Assembly (NCBI GenBank): GCA_002315655.1
Contig: DCHO01000033.1
Coordinates: 32,283 to 67,768 of the forward strand
DNA length: 35,486 bases
DNA from: Christensenella sp. UBA1750
GTDB lineage: Bacteria > Bacillota > Clostridia > Christensenellales > UBA1750
Reading direction: 5' to 3'
In this document: in pieces, positions 7,029-14,815 of the stretch
How positions within the stretch are numbered: the first letter of the stretch is position 1
Layout of the letters: each line of letters begins with the position of its first letter
Position numbers and translations under genes: made by a program
The notes under the pieces: model-generated
Told to the model about the DNA's origin: nothing
What the model saw: the letters and a program-made list of their open reading frames with translations, nothing else
The model's database searches: none

Positions 7029-7973
7029 TCAGCGGAAGGCTTCGGCGTAGGTGTCAATGTTGTCGAGGGAAACAAAGGCACAGCCGGAATCCACGAAGTA
7101 TTCAGAGGGCTTTGTGCCGTTTTTTAAGTATTCGTACATCATGGCGCCGGTCTTGTAGCCGATCTGGTAGTAGTTCTGCGCCATGGTGCCCCAGATGAGA
7201 CCGCTGCGGATCATTTCCAGCGTTTCGGGAATGTCGTCCACCGCAAGAATGGTCACCTTGTCTGTGATGCCCTTTTCCTCGCAGACCTTTGCGGCGGCGG
7301 GGCCGGCCTCGGAGCAGACGCCGATGATGCAGTTGATCTCGGGGTGCGCTTCAAAGGCGGCGGCGAACTTGTCCATGGCGGTCTGGGTGTCGGAATTGCA
7401 GAAGTCCGCATCCACTAAGGTGAAGTTCTCCGCCTTTTCCAGAACCTCCATGTAGCCGTCATAGAAGCCCAAGGCGTTGGAATTGTCCTCCATCGCCATC
7501 ATTATCATGCCGTAAATGGGTGCACCGTCAAAGTGCTTGAGGATTTCCTCCGCGCCCTGGTTGCCCAAAATCCGCTCGTTGGTGCCGACGGAGGCGATGG
7601 CGTTGGCCTGCGGGTCGTCCGAATTGGCAAAGATATAGGCAAGACCCGCTTTGTCACACTTGGCAAAGGTTTCGCCCATGCTTTCATGGGAAATGGGCAG
7701 GGTGGCAAAGCCGCCGACGCCGGACTTGATGGCCAGCTCAATCTGGCTGTTCATTTCCTCGGCGTTGAGCTTTTTGGGCCCCACGAAGTTGGATTTGAAG
7801 CCCAAATCCTTGGCGGCCTGTTCAAAGCCCTCCTGAGCGACGTTGAACACGGGATGGTCGTAAAGCGGGGTGACAAACCAGATTTCAATCTCCTTTCCGG
7901 CGGCACTTTTTGTGCAGGCCGAAAGAGACAGCAGCAGAAGGAGAGACAAGAGAAGCGCAAGGATTCTTTTCAT
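7029..7973 (-). CDS. Sugar ABC transporter substrate-binding lipoprotein (periplasmic-binding protein type 1)
   Basis: A 314-residue extracellular binding protein. It starts with a lipoprotein signal peptide (MKRILALLLSLLLLLSLSAC) whose lipobox LSAC predicts lipid attachment at Cys20. The mature part has the two-lobe layout of the ribose/galactose-binding family: DHPVFNVAQEGFEQAAKDLG in the first lobe, IIGVCSEAGPAAAKVCEEKG and ILAVDDIPETLEMIRSG in the second. It would deliver a sugar or sugar-like ligand to a membrane transporter, but no permease or ATPase gene is adjacent; it is flanked by its own promoter and terminator. It may serve a distant transporter or act as a sensor. AGGAGG precedes the start. 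Confidence 0.9.
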   Translation of the reverse strand: MKRILALLLSLLLLLSLSACTKSAAGKEIEIWFVTPLYDHPVFNVAQEGFEQAAKDLGFKSNFVGPKKLNAEEMNSQIELAIKSGVGGFATLPISHESMGETFAKCDKAGLAYIFANSDDPQANAIASVGTNERILGNQGAEEILKHFDGAPIYGMIMMAMEDNSNALGFYDGYMEVLEKAENFTLVDADFCNSDTQTAMDKFAAAFEAHPEINCIIGVCSEAGPAAAKVCEEKGITDKVTILAVDDIPETLEMIRSGLIWGTMAQNYYQIGYKTGAMMYEYLKNGTKPSEYFVDSGCAFVSLDNIDTYAEAFR

Positions 7974-8005
7974 AAGGGTAAACCTCCTGATTCGGAATGT
8001 TATTG

Positions 8006-8044
8006 GGTGATTTCAATATAGCAAAAATCACCTTGCAATGTCAA
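8006..8044 (-). promoter_or_regulatory. Promoter with overlapping palindrome upstream of the sugar-binding lipoprotein
   Basis: On the minus strand: TTGACA (8044-8039), 18-base spacer, TATATT (8020-8015). An inverted repeat, GGTGATTT (8006-8013) and AAATCACC (8025-8032), brackets the -10 box and is a candidate repressor operator. No regulator gene is adjacent. Confidence 0.65.
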
Positions 8045-8065
8045 TCCGTCTGTTGTGTTAAAAAA

Positions 8066-8101
8066 GACAAAAGCCGCACAGACCTCTGCACGGCTTTTGT
8101 C
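8066..8101. terminator. Terminator of the tandem VOC genes
   Basis: GACAAAAGCCG (8066-8076) pairs perfectly with CGGCTTTTGTC (8091-8101); flanking A and T runs make it usable in both directions. It separates the VOC array from the lipoprotein promoter. Confidence 0.8.
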
Positions 8102-8119
8102 CTTTTTAGAACAACCGAT

Positions 8120-8491
8120 TTACTTTTTGATATGCTTCAGCAGGGTGATGTTGTTTCCGTCTACATCCTTAACCGCATAGACGCTTGTCCATTCGGTATC
8201 GAAAGGCCCACCGAGAACCGTTCCGCCATTTTGCTTGATCGCTTCAACAGCGGCCTCAAGGTCGTCCACGTTCAATCTGATGCCGTGTAATCCGGTCGTC
8301 ATGGCAACGAGTTCCTTCTCCGGAGCCTGCATGATTTCCAGCTCAACATCACCGTTGGCAATAATGTAGAGAGGGGAATCCGCGGCCATTTCGGTGGTGT
8401 GCTTTTTTGTGAAGCCTAAGCCTGCATAGAACGCCATGGTCTTTTCCGCGTCTTCGGTAACGATAATCGGGTGCAAAGAACTGATTTTCAT
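8120..8491 (-). CDS. VOC family protein, last gene of a three-copy tandem array
   Basis: A 123-residue VOC-fold protein with modules starting MKISSLHPIIVTED and GLHGIRLNVDDLEAAVEAIK. It shares long stretches with the 8936-9307 paralogue (for example IIANGDVELEIMQ and NVDD-EAAVEA-KQNGGT) and less with the 8539-8910 copy. AAGGAG lies 11 bases before the start. It ends with a terminator. The three genes are 47 and 25 bases apart on one strand and are probably co-transcribed. Function cannot be assigned; small stand-alone VOC proteins can be lyases, dioxygenases or binding/resistance proteins. Confidence 0.87.
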   Translation of the reverse strand: MKISSLHPIIVTEDAEKTMAFYAGLGFTKKHTTEMAADSPLYIIANGDVELEIMQAPEKELVAMTTGLHGIRLNVDDLEAAVEAIKQNGGTVLGGPFDTEWTSVYAVKDVDGNNITLLKHIKK

Positions 8492-8538
8492 AATCGTGTT
8501 TCTCCTTGTTTTATATTTTATTTCTGCTCTTGGCAGTT

Positions 8539-8910
8539 TTACTTTTTGTTATGCTGCATGATGGTGAGATAGTTTCCGTCTGCATCCTTAGCTGCATAGA
8601 CCTTTGCATAAGGGGTTTCCAGAAGCCCGGTCAGAATCTCGCCGCCATTTTGCCGGATGGCTTCGACAGCGGCTTCTAAGTCATCCACGTTGATTCTGAG
8701 ACCGTACAGTCCGGTGGGCATCGGGAAATGCGGATTCTTGGGGCTTTCCATAAGTTCTATATCGGCAGTATCGGTTGCAACGATATGGACAGGGGTGCCA
8801 AAGTCCGTTATAGAAGTGTGTTTTGTGGCAAAGCCGATGGAGGCGTAAAACTCCCGGAGCTTTTCCACATTGTCGGAAATAAGAATCGGATGGATAGAAC
8901 TGACTTTCAT
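8539..8910 (-). CDS. VOC family protein, middle gene of the tandem array
   Basis: A 123-residue VOC-fold protein (MKVSSIHPILISDNVEKLRE; second module GLYGLRINVDDLEAAVEAI). It is the most diverged of the three tandem copies: the central strand reads HIVATDTADIELMESPKNPH where the neighbours have IIANGDVELEIMQ. This is the region that differs most and likely shapes the ligand pocket (inference). GAGAGGAAA precedes the start. It sits in operon-like spacing with both neighbours. Confidence 0.87.
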   Translation of the reverse strand: MKVSSIHPILISDNVEKLREFYASIGFATKHTSITDFGTPVHIVATDTADIELMESPKNPHFPMPTGLYGLRINVDDLEAAVEAIRQNGGEILTGLLETPYAKVYAAKDADGNYLTIMQHNKK

Positions 8911-8935
8911 TGTGGGTTTCCTCTCTATTGTTTAT

Positions 8936-9307
8936 TTACTTTCTGATATGCTGCATGATGGTGACATTGACACCGTCCGCATCCTTGGCCACATAGAGCT
9001 TTGTCCATTCGTTTCCGAAGGGTCCGGCAAGAATCGTTCCGCCGTTTTGCTTGAAGGCTTCCACAGCGGCCTCGACGTCATCCACGTTAATTCTAAGGCC
9101 GTATAATCCGGCAGGCATAGGATTGGGTGAATTTTCCGGGGTCTGCATGATTTCCAGCTCGACATCCCCGTTGGCAATGATGTAGACGGGGCCTTCCATT
9201 GTCGTTGTGGAAGCGTGCTTTGTTGTGAAGCCTAAGTTTGCATAGAACGCCATGAGCTTTTCCGCGTTGTCGGAAACGATGATCGGGTGCACAGATGTGA
9301 CTTTCAT
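8936..9307 (-). CDS. VOC family protein, first gene of the tandem array
   Basis: A 123-residue VOC-fold protein (MKVTSVHPIIVSDNAEKLMA; second module GLYGLRINVDDVEAAVEAFK). It is closest to the copy at 8120-8491. AAGGAGG lies 10 bases before the ATG. As first gene on the minus strand, its upstream region (9308-9420) should hold the array promoter. A good -35/-10 pair was not found there, but an AT-rich palindrome is present. Confidence 0.87.
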   Translation of the reverse strand: MKVTSVHPIIVSDNAEKLMAFYANLGFTTKHASTTTMEGPVYIIANGDVELEIMQTPENSPNPMPAGLYGLRINVDDVEAAVEAFKQNGGTILAGPFGNEWTKLYVAKDADGVNVTIMQHIRK

Positions 9308-9356
9308 TGTGGTGTTCCTCCTTGCTTTTTTATGTTTTGCTGAATGTTCCGCGCCT

Positions 9357-9388
9357 CCCTTAAATATTAAACATAAAATTATTAAGGG
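9357..9388. promoter_or_regulatory. AT-rich inverted repeat between the VOC array and the Gfo/Idh gene
   Basis: CCCTTAA (9357-9363) and TTAAGGG (9382-9388), 18 bases apart, lie in the 235-base divergent intergenic region. The spacing and position suit an operator for the VOC array. The rest of 9308-9542 is AT-rich, with no RNA element I recognise. Confidence 0.35.
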
Positions 9389-9542
9389 GGGGAACTACTT
9401 AACATATACATGAAAATCGGCTTCTTGTCAAGATGTTATTAACAAAAAAGCTTGATTTTGTAACAGGAAGGATTTTTCTTTTTGACAGAGAATCTATCTA
9501 TAACGGAAACCGAAAAAATGTTTTGCCGAAAGGAACGAAATT

Positions 9543-10520
9543 ATGAAAGTAGGAGTTTTAGGCGCGGGCTACATCAGCGAGGCGCACATCGCAGCGCTCA
9601 AGAACATTCCCGGCGCGGAAATCCTCATCTGCGACAGAAAAGAAGAAAAGGCGAACGCTTATGCCGAAAAGTACGGCATCACCCCCCGCACAAATTATTC
9701 CGAAATGCTGAAAAATGACCGCCCGGATGTTGTGTCCCTGTGCGTGCCCACGCCCCAGCACGCAGCTTTGACCTGCGAGGCGCTGCAGTTGGGTATTCCC
9801 GTGCTGTGCGAAAAGCCCATTGCCCACACCGTCGAGGAAGGGATTCTCATGGACAAGACCGCCAAAGAGACCGGCACGCCGCTGATGATTGCCCACTGTC
9901 TGCGCTTTGACAAGACCGCCGTGACCCTCAAAAACATCATTGCGGACAAGCGGTTCGGGAACCTTTTGTCCCTGCATCTGTACCGCCATTCCACCATTCC
10001 CACATGGTCGGCGGGGGATTGGCTGCGCCAGACCAACAAGTCCGGCGGCGCAATCATTGATCTGCACATTCACGATTCCGATCTGGTGCAGTATTTCTTA
10101 GGCTTGCCCGATGCCGTAACCACCGTGGGGGACGAATTGCACTGCTCCACCCTCTACCATTTCGGCAGCTCTATGGATGTCAGTGCGGAAACTTCCTGGC
10201 GCAAGGTGCCCTCCTTCCCCTTCTCCTCCGGCATTGACGCTTCCTTTGAGGAAGCCACCATCCGTCTTGCCGGCAGCAGCCTTAATGTTTATCGCATGGA
10301 CGGCGGCACGGAAAACCTCATCACCAAAGAGCCCCTGCCCTCTTACCTGCATTCCGACGATTTCTACGAAAACGAAATCCGTTATTTCATGGGGCGCATA
10401 TCGGGCGATAAGGAAGCCATGGAAAAGGACGTCTGCCCGGTTTCGGAGAGCGTTTCCGCCCTGCATCTGGTACATTCCGAGCGCGAGAGCATCCGCACGG
10501 GTCGCACCGTTGCGCTGTAA
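9543..10520 (+). CDS. Gfo/Idh/MocA family oxidoreductase
   Basis: A 325-residue NAD(P)-dependent oxidoreductase that would act on a sugar, inositol or related polyol. The N-terminal Rossmann fold shows GVLGAGYISEAHIAAL (residues 4-19), and the family's conserved EKP motif appears as CEKPIAHT near residue 100. The C-terminal beta-sheet domain binds substrate; GGAIIDLHIHDSDLVQYFLG is the usual segment with the conserved D-x-x-x-H/D region. GAAAGGA precedes the ATG. The gene stands alone between the VOC array promoter region and a terminator. Substrate unassigned. Confidence 0.9.
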   Translation: MKVGVLGAGYISEAHIAALKNIPGAEILICDRKEEKANAYAEKYGITPRTNYSEMLKNDRPDVVSLCVPTPQHAALTCEALQLGIPVLCEKPIAHTVEEGILMDKTAKETGTPLMIAHCLRFDKTAVTLKNIIADKRFGNLLSLHLYRHSTIPTWSAGDWLRQTNKSGGAIIDLHIHDSDLVQYFLGLPDAVTTVGDELHCSTLYHFGSSMDVSAETSWRKVPSFPFSSGIDASFEEATIRLAGSSLNVYRMDGGTENLITKEPLPSYLHSDDFYENEIRYFMGRISGDKEAMEKDVCPVSESVSALHLVHSERESIRTGRTVAL

Positions 10521-10536
10521 ATCCGCATAAAAGCTT

Positions 10537-10563
10537 TGCCTCCTGCTGTGAATGCGGGAGGCA
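10537..10563 (+). terminator. Terminator after the Gfo/Idh gene
   Basis: TGCCTCCTGC (10537-10546) pairs with GCGGGAGGCA (10554-10563), one G-U pair, followed by TTTTG. Confidence 0.7.
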
Positions 10564-10664
10564 TTTTGCATAACTTTTACCCGGCATCCGGATTTTGATG
10601 GTGCAAATTCCTCCCGTTTGCGGTAAAATAATCCTTACATATATATAGGGGGATTTCCGTTTCC

Positions 10665-12002
10665 ATGAACCGCAGAATGAATCTTTTTTCGCTGGCCTTT
10701 CCCATTTGGGTGGAAAATGTACTGAACCGGCTGCTGGGCTTTGTCAATGTGCTGCTGCTGGCAAAGCTCTCCGAGGATGCCGTTGCCGCCATCGGCGTGG
10801 CGAACCAGTTTATCAACTTCATCACCATGGCGTTCACCTTCATCACCTTCGGCGCGGCGGTGCTCATCGCACAGCACATGGGCGCAAAGGACGAGAAGGG
10901 CGCAAACGAGGTGGCCTCCGTGGCCATGGTCACAAACGTGCTTTTCGGGCTGTTCATGGGGCTGATGCTGCTCCTTTTCCACAAGCCCCTGCTGCGCACG
11001 ATGAACATGGAAGGGATTCTGCTGGACTATTCCTCCACCTATCTGCTCATCATCGGCGGTTTCTGCTGTGTCAATGCCTTCAACCAGACACTGGCGACCA
11101 TTCTGCGGAACTTGGGAAAGCCCCAGCTTCCCATGATGGTGTTCCTGATGATGAACGTGGTCAACATCGCGGGCAATGCCTGTGTCATCCTGCGCCCCTT
11201 TCATTTGCCGGAGTTCGGAATCGGCGGCGTTGCCACGGTCACGATTTTATCTCAGACCTTGGCACTTATTGTCATGACGATTGCCGCTATCAAGGTCGGG
11301 TTTAAGCTGCGTCTGCCCAAGCCCTTCTCTTTCAGGGTTCTTGGTTCCATATTGAAGATCGGATTCCCCGGCGCGGGCGATTCCATCGCCTTCAACATTG
11401 CCAACATTGTGCTGACCTATTTTGTCACCTCCATGGGCTCCACTGCCCTTGTGGCGCAGACCTACGCTTCCCAGTTTGTCGCCGTGCTGCAAACGCCCGG
11501 CTATGCCGTTGGACAGGCGACCCAGATCATGGTAGGCTACAAGTGCGGGGCGCACGACTTTGACGGGGCGTACAGAATGGCGAACCGCAACCTGTGGATC
11601 GCCATGGGGCTGAACCTTATCTTAACGACGTTCATTCTCATCTTCCGGCGGCAGCTCTGCGGGCTTTACAATGCCTCCGAGGAGGTCTTTGCGCTGGTCT
11701 CCGCATATCTTTGGGTCGACCTCATTCTGGAATTCGGTCGTCCCTTCAACCTTGTTTACGGCGTGTCCGTCCGCGGCACGGGCGACGTCATGTGGTCGAT
11801 GATCACCGCGTATATTTCGGTCATCGGCGTGTGCATCCCGCTGGGGTATGTGCTGACGCAGGTGTTTCATCTGCCGCTGTATGCCGTGGGTATTGCCTTG
11901 TGTGCCGACGAGTGGCTGCGCGGCCAGTTCATGCACTTCCGCTGGCGCTCCCGCAAGTGGGAAAAGTATGTGGTTATAAAGGAAGAACAGAGTGCTGCCT
12001 AA
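10665..12002 (+). CDS. MATE family multidrug/metabolite exporter
   Basis: A 445-residue integral membrane protein with about 12 hydrophobic helices arranged as two similar halves, as expected for MATE cation-coupled exporters of drugs or metabolites. The N-terminal half begins with FSLAFPIWVENVLNRLLGF and the second half with VLGSILKIGFPGAGDSIAFN, the recurring P-x-(8)-N pattern of the family. ATG 10665 is preceded by TAGGGGGATTT at a somewhat long spacing; ATG 10677 is a possible alternative. The MgtC-like gene begins 27 bases downstream with its own ribosome site, so the two are probably co-transcribed. Substrate unknown. Confidence 0.92.
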   Translation: MNRRMNLFSLAFPIWVENVLNRLLGFVNVLLLAKLSEDAVAAIGVANQFINFITMAFTFITFGAAVLIAQHMGAKDEKGANEVASVAMVTNVLFGLFMGLMLLLFHKPLLRTMNMEGILLDYSSTYLLIIGGFCCVNAFNQTLATILRNLGKPQLPMMVFLMMNVVNIAGNACVILRPFHLPEFGIGGVATVTILSQTLALIVMTIAAIKVGFKLRLPKPFSFRVLGSILKIGFPGAGDSIAFNIANIVLTYFVTSMGSTALVAQTYASQFVAVLQTPGYAVGQATQIMVGYKCGAHDFDGAYRMANRNLWIAMGLNLILTTFILIFRRQLCGLYNASEEVFALVSAYLWVDLILEFGRPFNLVYGVSVRGTGDVMWSMITAYISVIGVCIPLGYVLTQVFHLPLYAVGIALCADEWLRGQFMHFRWRSRKWEKYVVIKEEQSAA

Positions 12003-12029
12003 ATTGATTCTTGCATTGGAGGTCATTAT

Positions 12030-12713
12030 ATGCTGAACGGATTGCCGATTCGGGATTATCTGGAATTTCTGCTGCGGCTGCTGCTGTCGGCGGGGTTCGG
12101 GCTGCTCATCGGGCTGGAACGCTCCCAGCGGCAGAAGGACGCGGGCATCCGCACGCACCTGCTTGTGGCGGTGTCCTCTGCGGCGTTCATGATCGTCTCC
12201 AAGTACGCCTTTGCCGATTTGGGGGAAGCCTTCGGCACCAAGACCGCCGACCCGGCGCGTATTGCCGCGCAGGTGGTCTCCGGCGTATCGTTCTTGGGCG
12301 CAGGAGTTATTTTCAAGGACAGAAATTCCTCCATCAAGGGCTTAACCACCGCCGCCGGGCTGTGGGCGACCTCCGCCGTGGGGCTTGCCTTGGGCGCGGG
12401 GCTGTATTTCTTGGGCATTGTGCTTGGCGTGTTCATCCTGCTTTCGCAGATGGTGCTGCACCGCTTCCCCATCGGCGGCGACGCGCTGACCTCCCAGGAA
12501 ATGATCGCCCGGGTGAAGGAGGGCGGGCAGGGACAGGAAGCCATTGAAACCATGCTGAAACGCCACGATGCGGTTGTGGAGCAGAGCAATCTCTCCCGCG
12601 AGAGCGGCGAAATGCTGCTGCGCCTGCGCTACCGCACGAAAAATCCGCTGACCCACGAGGAGTGCATGGCACTGATGAAGGACTATCCCGACATCCGACA
12701 AATTTCTATATAG
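12030..12713 (+). CDS. MgtC/SapB family membrane protein
   Basis: A 227-residue protein with four or five hydrophobic helices in the first ~150 residues and a soluble C-terminal domain of about 80 residues. The signature LLSAGFGLLIGLERSQRQKD followed by AGIRTHLLV and later VSGVSFLGAGVIFKD is diagnostic of MgtC/SapB. MgtC proteins in pathogens act under low magnesium and modulate ATP synthase; commensal Firmicute members are less well understood, so only the family is claimed. TTGGAGG precedes the start. A terminator follows. Confidence 0.9.
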   Translation: MLNGLPIRDYLEFLLRLLLSAGFGLLIGLERSQRQKDAGIRTHLLVAVSSAAFMIVSKYAFADLGEAFGTKTADPARIAAQVVSGVSFLGAGVIFKDRNSSIKGLTTAAGLWATSAVGLALGAGLYFLGIVLGVFILLSQMVLHRFPIGGDALTSQEMIARVKEGGQGQEAIETMLKRHDAVVEQSNLSRESGEMLLRLRYRTKNPLTHEECMALMKDYPDIRQISI

Positions 12714-12718
12714 TTTTA

Positions 12719-12760
12719 CGCACCGAGGCTCTTACGAAAGAGAGTTTCGGTGCGTTATTT
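12719..12760 (+). terminator. Terminator after the MATE-MgtC pair
   Basis: CGCACCGA (12719-12726) pairs with TCGGTGCG (12747-12754), with inner pairing CTCTT/AAGAG, followed by TTATTT. Confidence 0.75.
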
Positions 12761-12783
12761 ATGGAAGAAAACGCCTGAATTGC

Positions 12784-12813
12784 TTGACACAGGTGGGCGT
12801 TGGGCTATATACT
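12784..12813 (+). promoter_or_regulatory. Sigma-A promoter for L-fucose isomerase
   Basis: TTGACA (12784-12789), 18-base spacer, TATACT (12808-12813); TATATA at 12806 is an alternative -10 at 16 bases. Confidence 0.75.
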
Positions 12814-12868
12814 TAAAAACGGAGCATTAACCTATGTTCAAAAAATTATTATTTTATAGGAGGTCAGT

Positions 12869-14704
12869 ATGGCTAACAAACTGATCGGCGAATATCCTGC
12901 CATTGGCATCCGTCCCATTATCGACGGCCGCCGCGGCCCCATGATGCTGCGCGAATCTCTGGAAGGGCAGACCATGGCGATGGCCGAGGCTGCCAAGAAG
13001 CTCTTTGAAGAAAACCTGCGCTATTCCGACGGCACCCCCGTGAAGGTCGTCATTGCGGACACCTCCATCGGCCGCGTGCCCGAGTCCGCCGCCTGTGCGG
13101 AGAAGTTCCGCAAGGAAGGCGTGGCCATCACCCTGTCCGTCACCCCCTGCTGGTGCTACGGCGCAGAGACCATGGACATGGACCCCATGACCATAAAGGG
13201 CGTGTGGGGCTTCAACGGCACCGAGCGCCCCGGCGCGGTGTATCTGGCTTCCGTCTTAGCGACCCACGCGCAGAAGGGTCTGCCCGCCTTCGGCATCTAC
13301 GGCCATGAGGTGCAGAACCGTGACGAAGTGACCGAAATCCCCGAGGACGTGAAGGAAAAGCTGCTCCGTTTCGGCCGTGCGGCGGTTGCGGCGGCCTCCA
13401 TGCGCGGCAAGAGCTATTTGCAGATCGGCTCCATGTGCATGGGCATCGGCGGCTCCATCATCGACCAGCAGTTCATGGAAGAATACTTAGGGATGCGCGT
13501 CGAATCCGTGGACGAGGTGGAAATCCTCCGCCGCATGGAAGAGGGCATCTACAACAAGGAAGAAGTCGAAAAGGCGCTTGCGTGGACAAAAGAGCACTGC
13601 AAGGAAGGCCGCGACGACAACCCCGAATATGTGGATTTCATGGGCAAAAAGACCCCCATTAAGTTTACCGACGAGCAGAAGGAAAAGCAGTGGGAATTCA
13701 CCATTAAGATGTACTGCATCATCAAAGACCTGATGCACGGCAACGACAATCTGCCCGAGCAGTTCAAGGAAGAAATGCTGGGGCACAACGCCATCGCGGC
13801 GGGCTTCCAGGGGCAGCGTCAGTGGACGGATCACTGGCCGAACTGCGACTATCCCGAGGCCGTGCTCAACTCCACCTTCGACTACACCGGCAAGAAGGAG
13901 CCCATGGTCTTTGCCACCGAGAACGACGTGCTAAACGGTCTGTCCATGCTCTTTATGAAGCTGCTCACCGGCAGAGCCCAGATTTTCGCGGACGTGCGCA
14001 CCTTCTGGTCTCCCGAAGCCACCAAGCGTGCCACCGGCTATGACTTTACCGGCAAGGCAGCCGAAAACGGCGGCATCATCCACCTGCTCAACTCCGGCGC
14101 GGCGTGCTTGGATGCCTGCGGCGAGTGCACCGACGAGAACGGTAACGCCACCATGAAGCAGTGGTGGGACGTCACCGAGGACGACATCAGGAAGATGACC
14201 GACGCCACCGTATGGTGCGAAGCCGGCTTTGACAACTTCCGCGGCGGCGGATTCTCCTCTCACTTTGTCACCCGCGCCGAAATGCCCGCCACCATGATCC
14301 GCCTGAACCTCGTCAAGGGCTTGGGTCCGGTGCTGCAGATCGCGGAAGGCTGGACGGTCAATCTGCCCGAGGAAGTCACCGACACCCTCATGGAGCGCAC
14401 CAACCCCACCTGGCCCTGCACCTGGTTCACCCCCCGCTGCGACGGCAAGGAAGGCTCCGCCTTCAAGTCCGCCTACGATGTGATGAACAACTGGGGTGCC
14501 AACCACGGCGCCATCTCCTACGGTCACATCGGCGCTGACCTCATCGCCCTGTGCTCCATCCTGCGCATTCCCGTGTGTATGCACAACGTTCCCGACGAGA
14601 AGATCTTCCGTCCCACCGCCTGGAACGCCTTCGGCATGGACAAGGAAGGTCAGGACTATCGCGCCTGTGCCGCCTACGGCCCCCTCTACAAGAACATCAG
14701 ATAA
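12869..14704 (+). CDS. fucI: L-fucose isomerase
   Basis: A 611-residue cytoplasmic isomerase that converts L-fucose to L-fuculose (and, in known members, D-arabinose to D-ribulose). The start region GEYPAIGIRPIIDGRRGPM, the central TPCWCYGAETMDMDP and the C-terminal NNWGANHGAISYGHIGADLI are characteristic of FucI; H546 in GANHG is likely a metal/active-site His (by comparison with the E. coli enzyme, which uses Mn2+). Length matches the family (about 590-610). AGGAGG lies 7-8 bases before the ATG. It has its own promoter and terminator and no fuculokinase or fuculose-phosphate aldolase beside it. A GH29 fucosidase 14 kb away could supply its substrate. Confidence 0.95.
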   Translation: MANKLIGEYPAIGIRPIIDGRRGPMMLRESLEGQTMAMAEAAKKLFEENLRYSDGTPVKVVIADTSIGRVPESAACAEKFRKEGVAITLSVTPCWCYGAETMDMDPMTIKGVWGFNGTERPGAVYLASVLATHAQKGLPAFGIYGHEVQNRDEVTEIPEDVKEKLLRFGRAAVAAASMRGKSYLQIGSMCMGIGGSIIDQQFMEEYLGMRVESVDEVEILRRMEEGIYNKEEVEKALAWTKEHCKEGRDDNPEYVDFMGKKTPIKFTDEQKEKQWEFTIKMYCIIKDLMHGNDNLPEQFKEEMLGHNAIAAGFQGQRQWTDHWPNCDYPEAVLNSTFDYTGKKEPMVFATENDVLNGLSMLFMKLLTGRAQIFADVRTFWSPEATKRATGYDFTGKAAENGGIIHLLNSGAACLDACGECTDENGNATMKQWWDVTEDDIRKMTDATVWCEAGFDNFRGGGFSSHFVTRAEMPATMIRLNLVKGLGPVLQIAEGWTVNLPEEVTDTLMERTNPTWPCTWFTPRCDGKEGSAFKSAYDVMNNWGANHGAISYGHIGADLIALCSILRIPVCMHNVPDEKIFRPTAWNAFGMDKEGQDYRACAAYGPLYKNIR

Positions 14705-14718
14705 TTACGAATACATGG

Positions 14719-14753
14719 AAAGAAGCTGCCGAGCAATCGACAGCTTCTTTCTG
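14719..14753. terminator. Terminator after fucI
   Basis: AAAGAAGCTG (14719-14728) pairs perfectly with CAGCTTCTTT (14741-14750), followed by CTG; the stem itself supplies the T-tract. Confidence 0.75.
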
Positions 14754-14759
14754 TGAAAG

Positions 14760-14782
14760 GCTTCCCCATGCAATGGGGAAGC
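14760..14782. terminator. Tight hairpin between convergent genes
   Basis: GCTTCCCCAT (14760-14769) and ATGGGGAAGC (14773-14782) form a perfect 10-bp stem with a 3-base loop. It could end the minus-strand AlbA_2 gene's transcript, though it lacks a clear T run. Confidence 0.45.
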
Positions 14783-14815
14783 TGCTCCGAAGGGGCTGAA
14801 GGGGGAACTCCGTTT

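Noticed and set aside
9482..9504. TTGACA followed by TATAAC upstream of the Gfo/Idh gene
   Set aside because: The spacer is only 11 bases, too short for a sigma-A promoter.
13931..14584. Minus-strand open frame of 217 residues inside fucI
   Set aside because: Shadow of the fucI reading frame with no start signal or motif.
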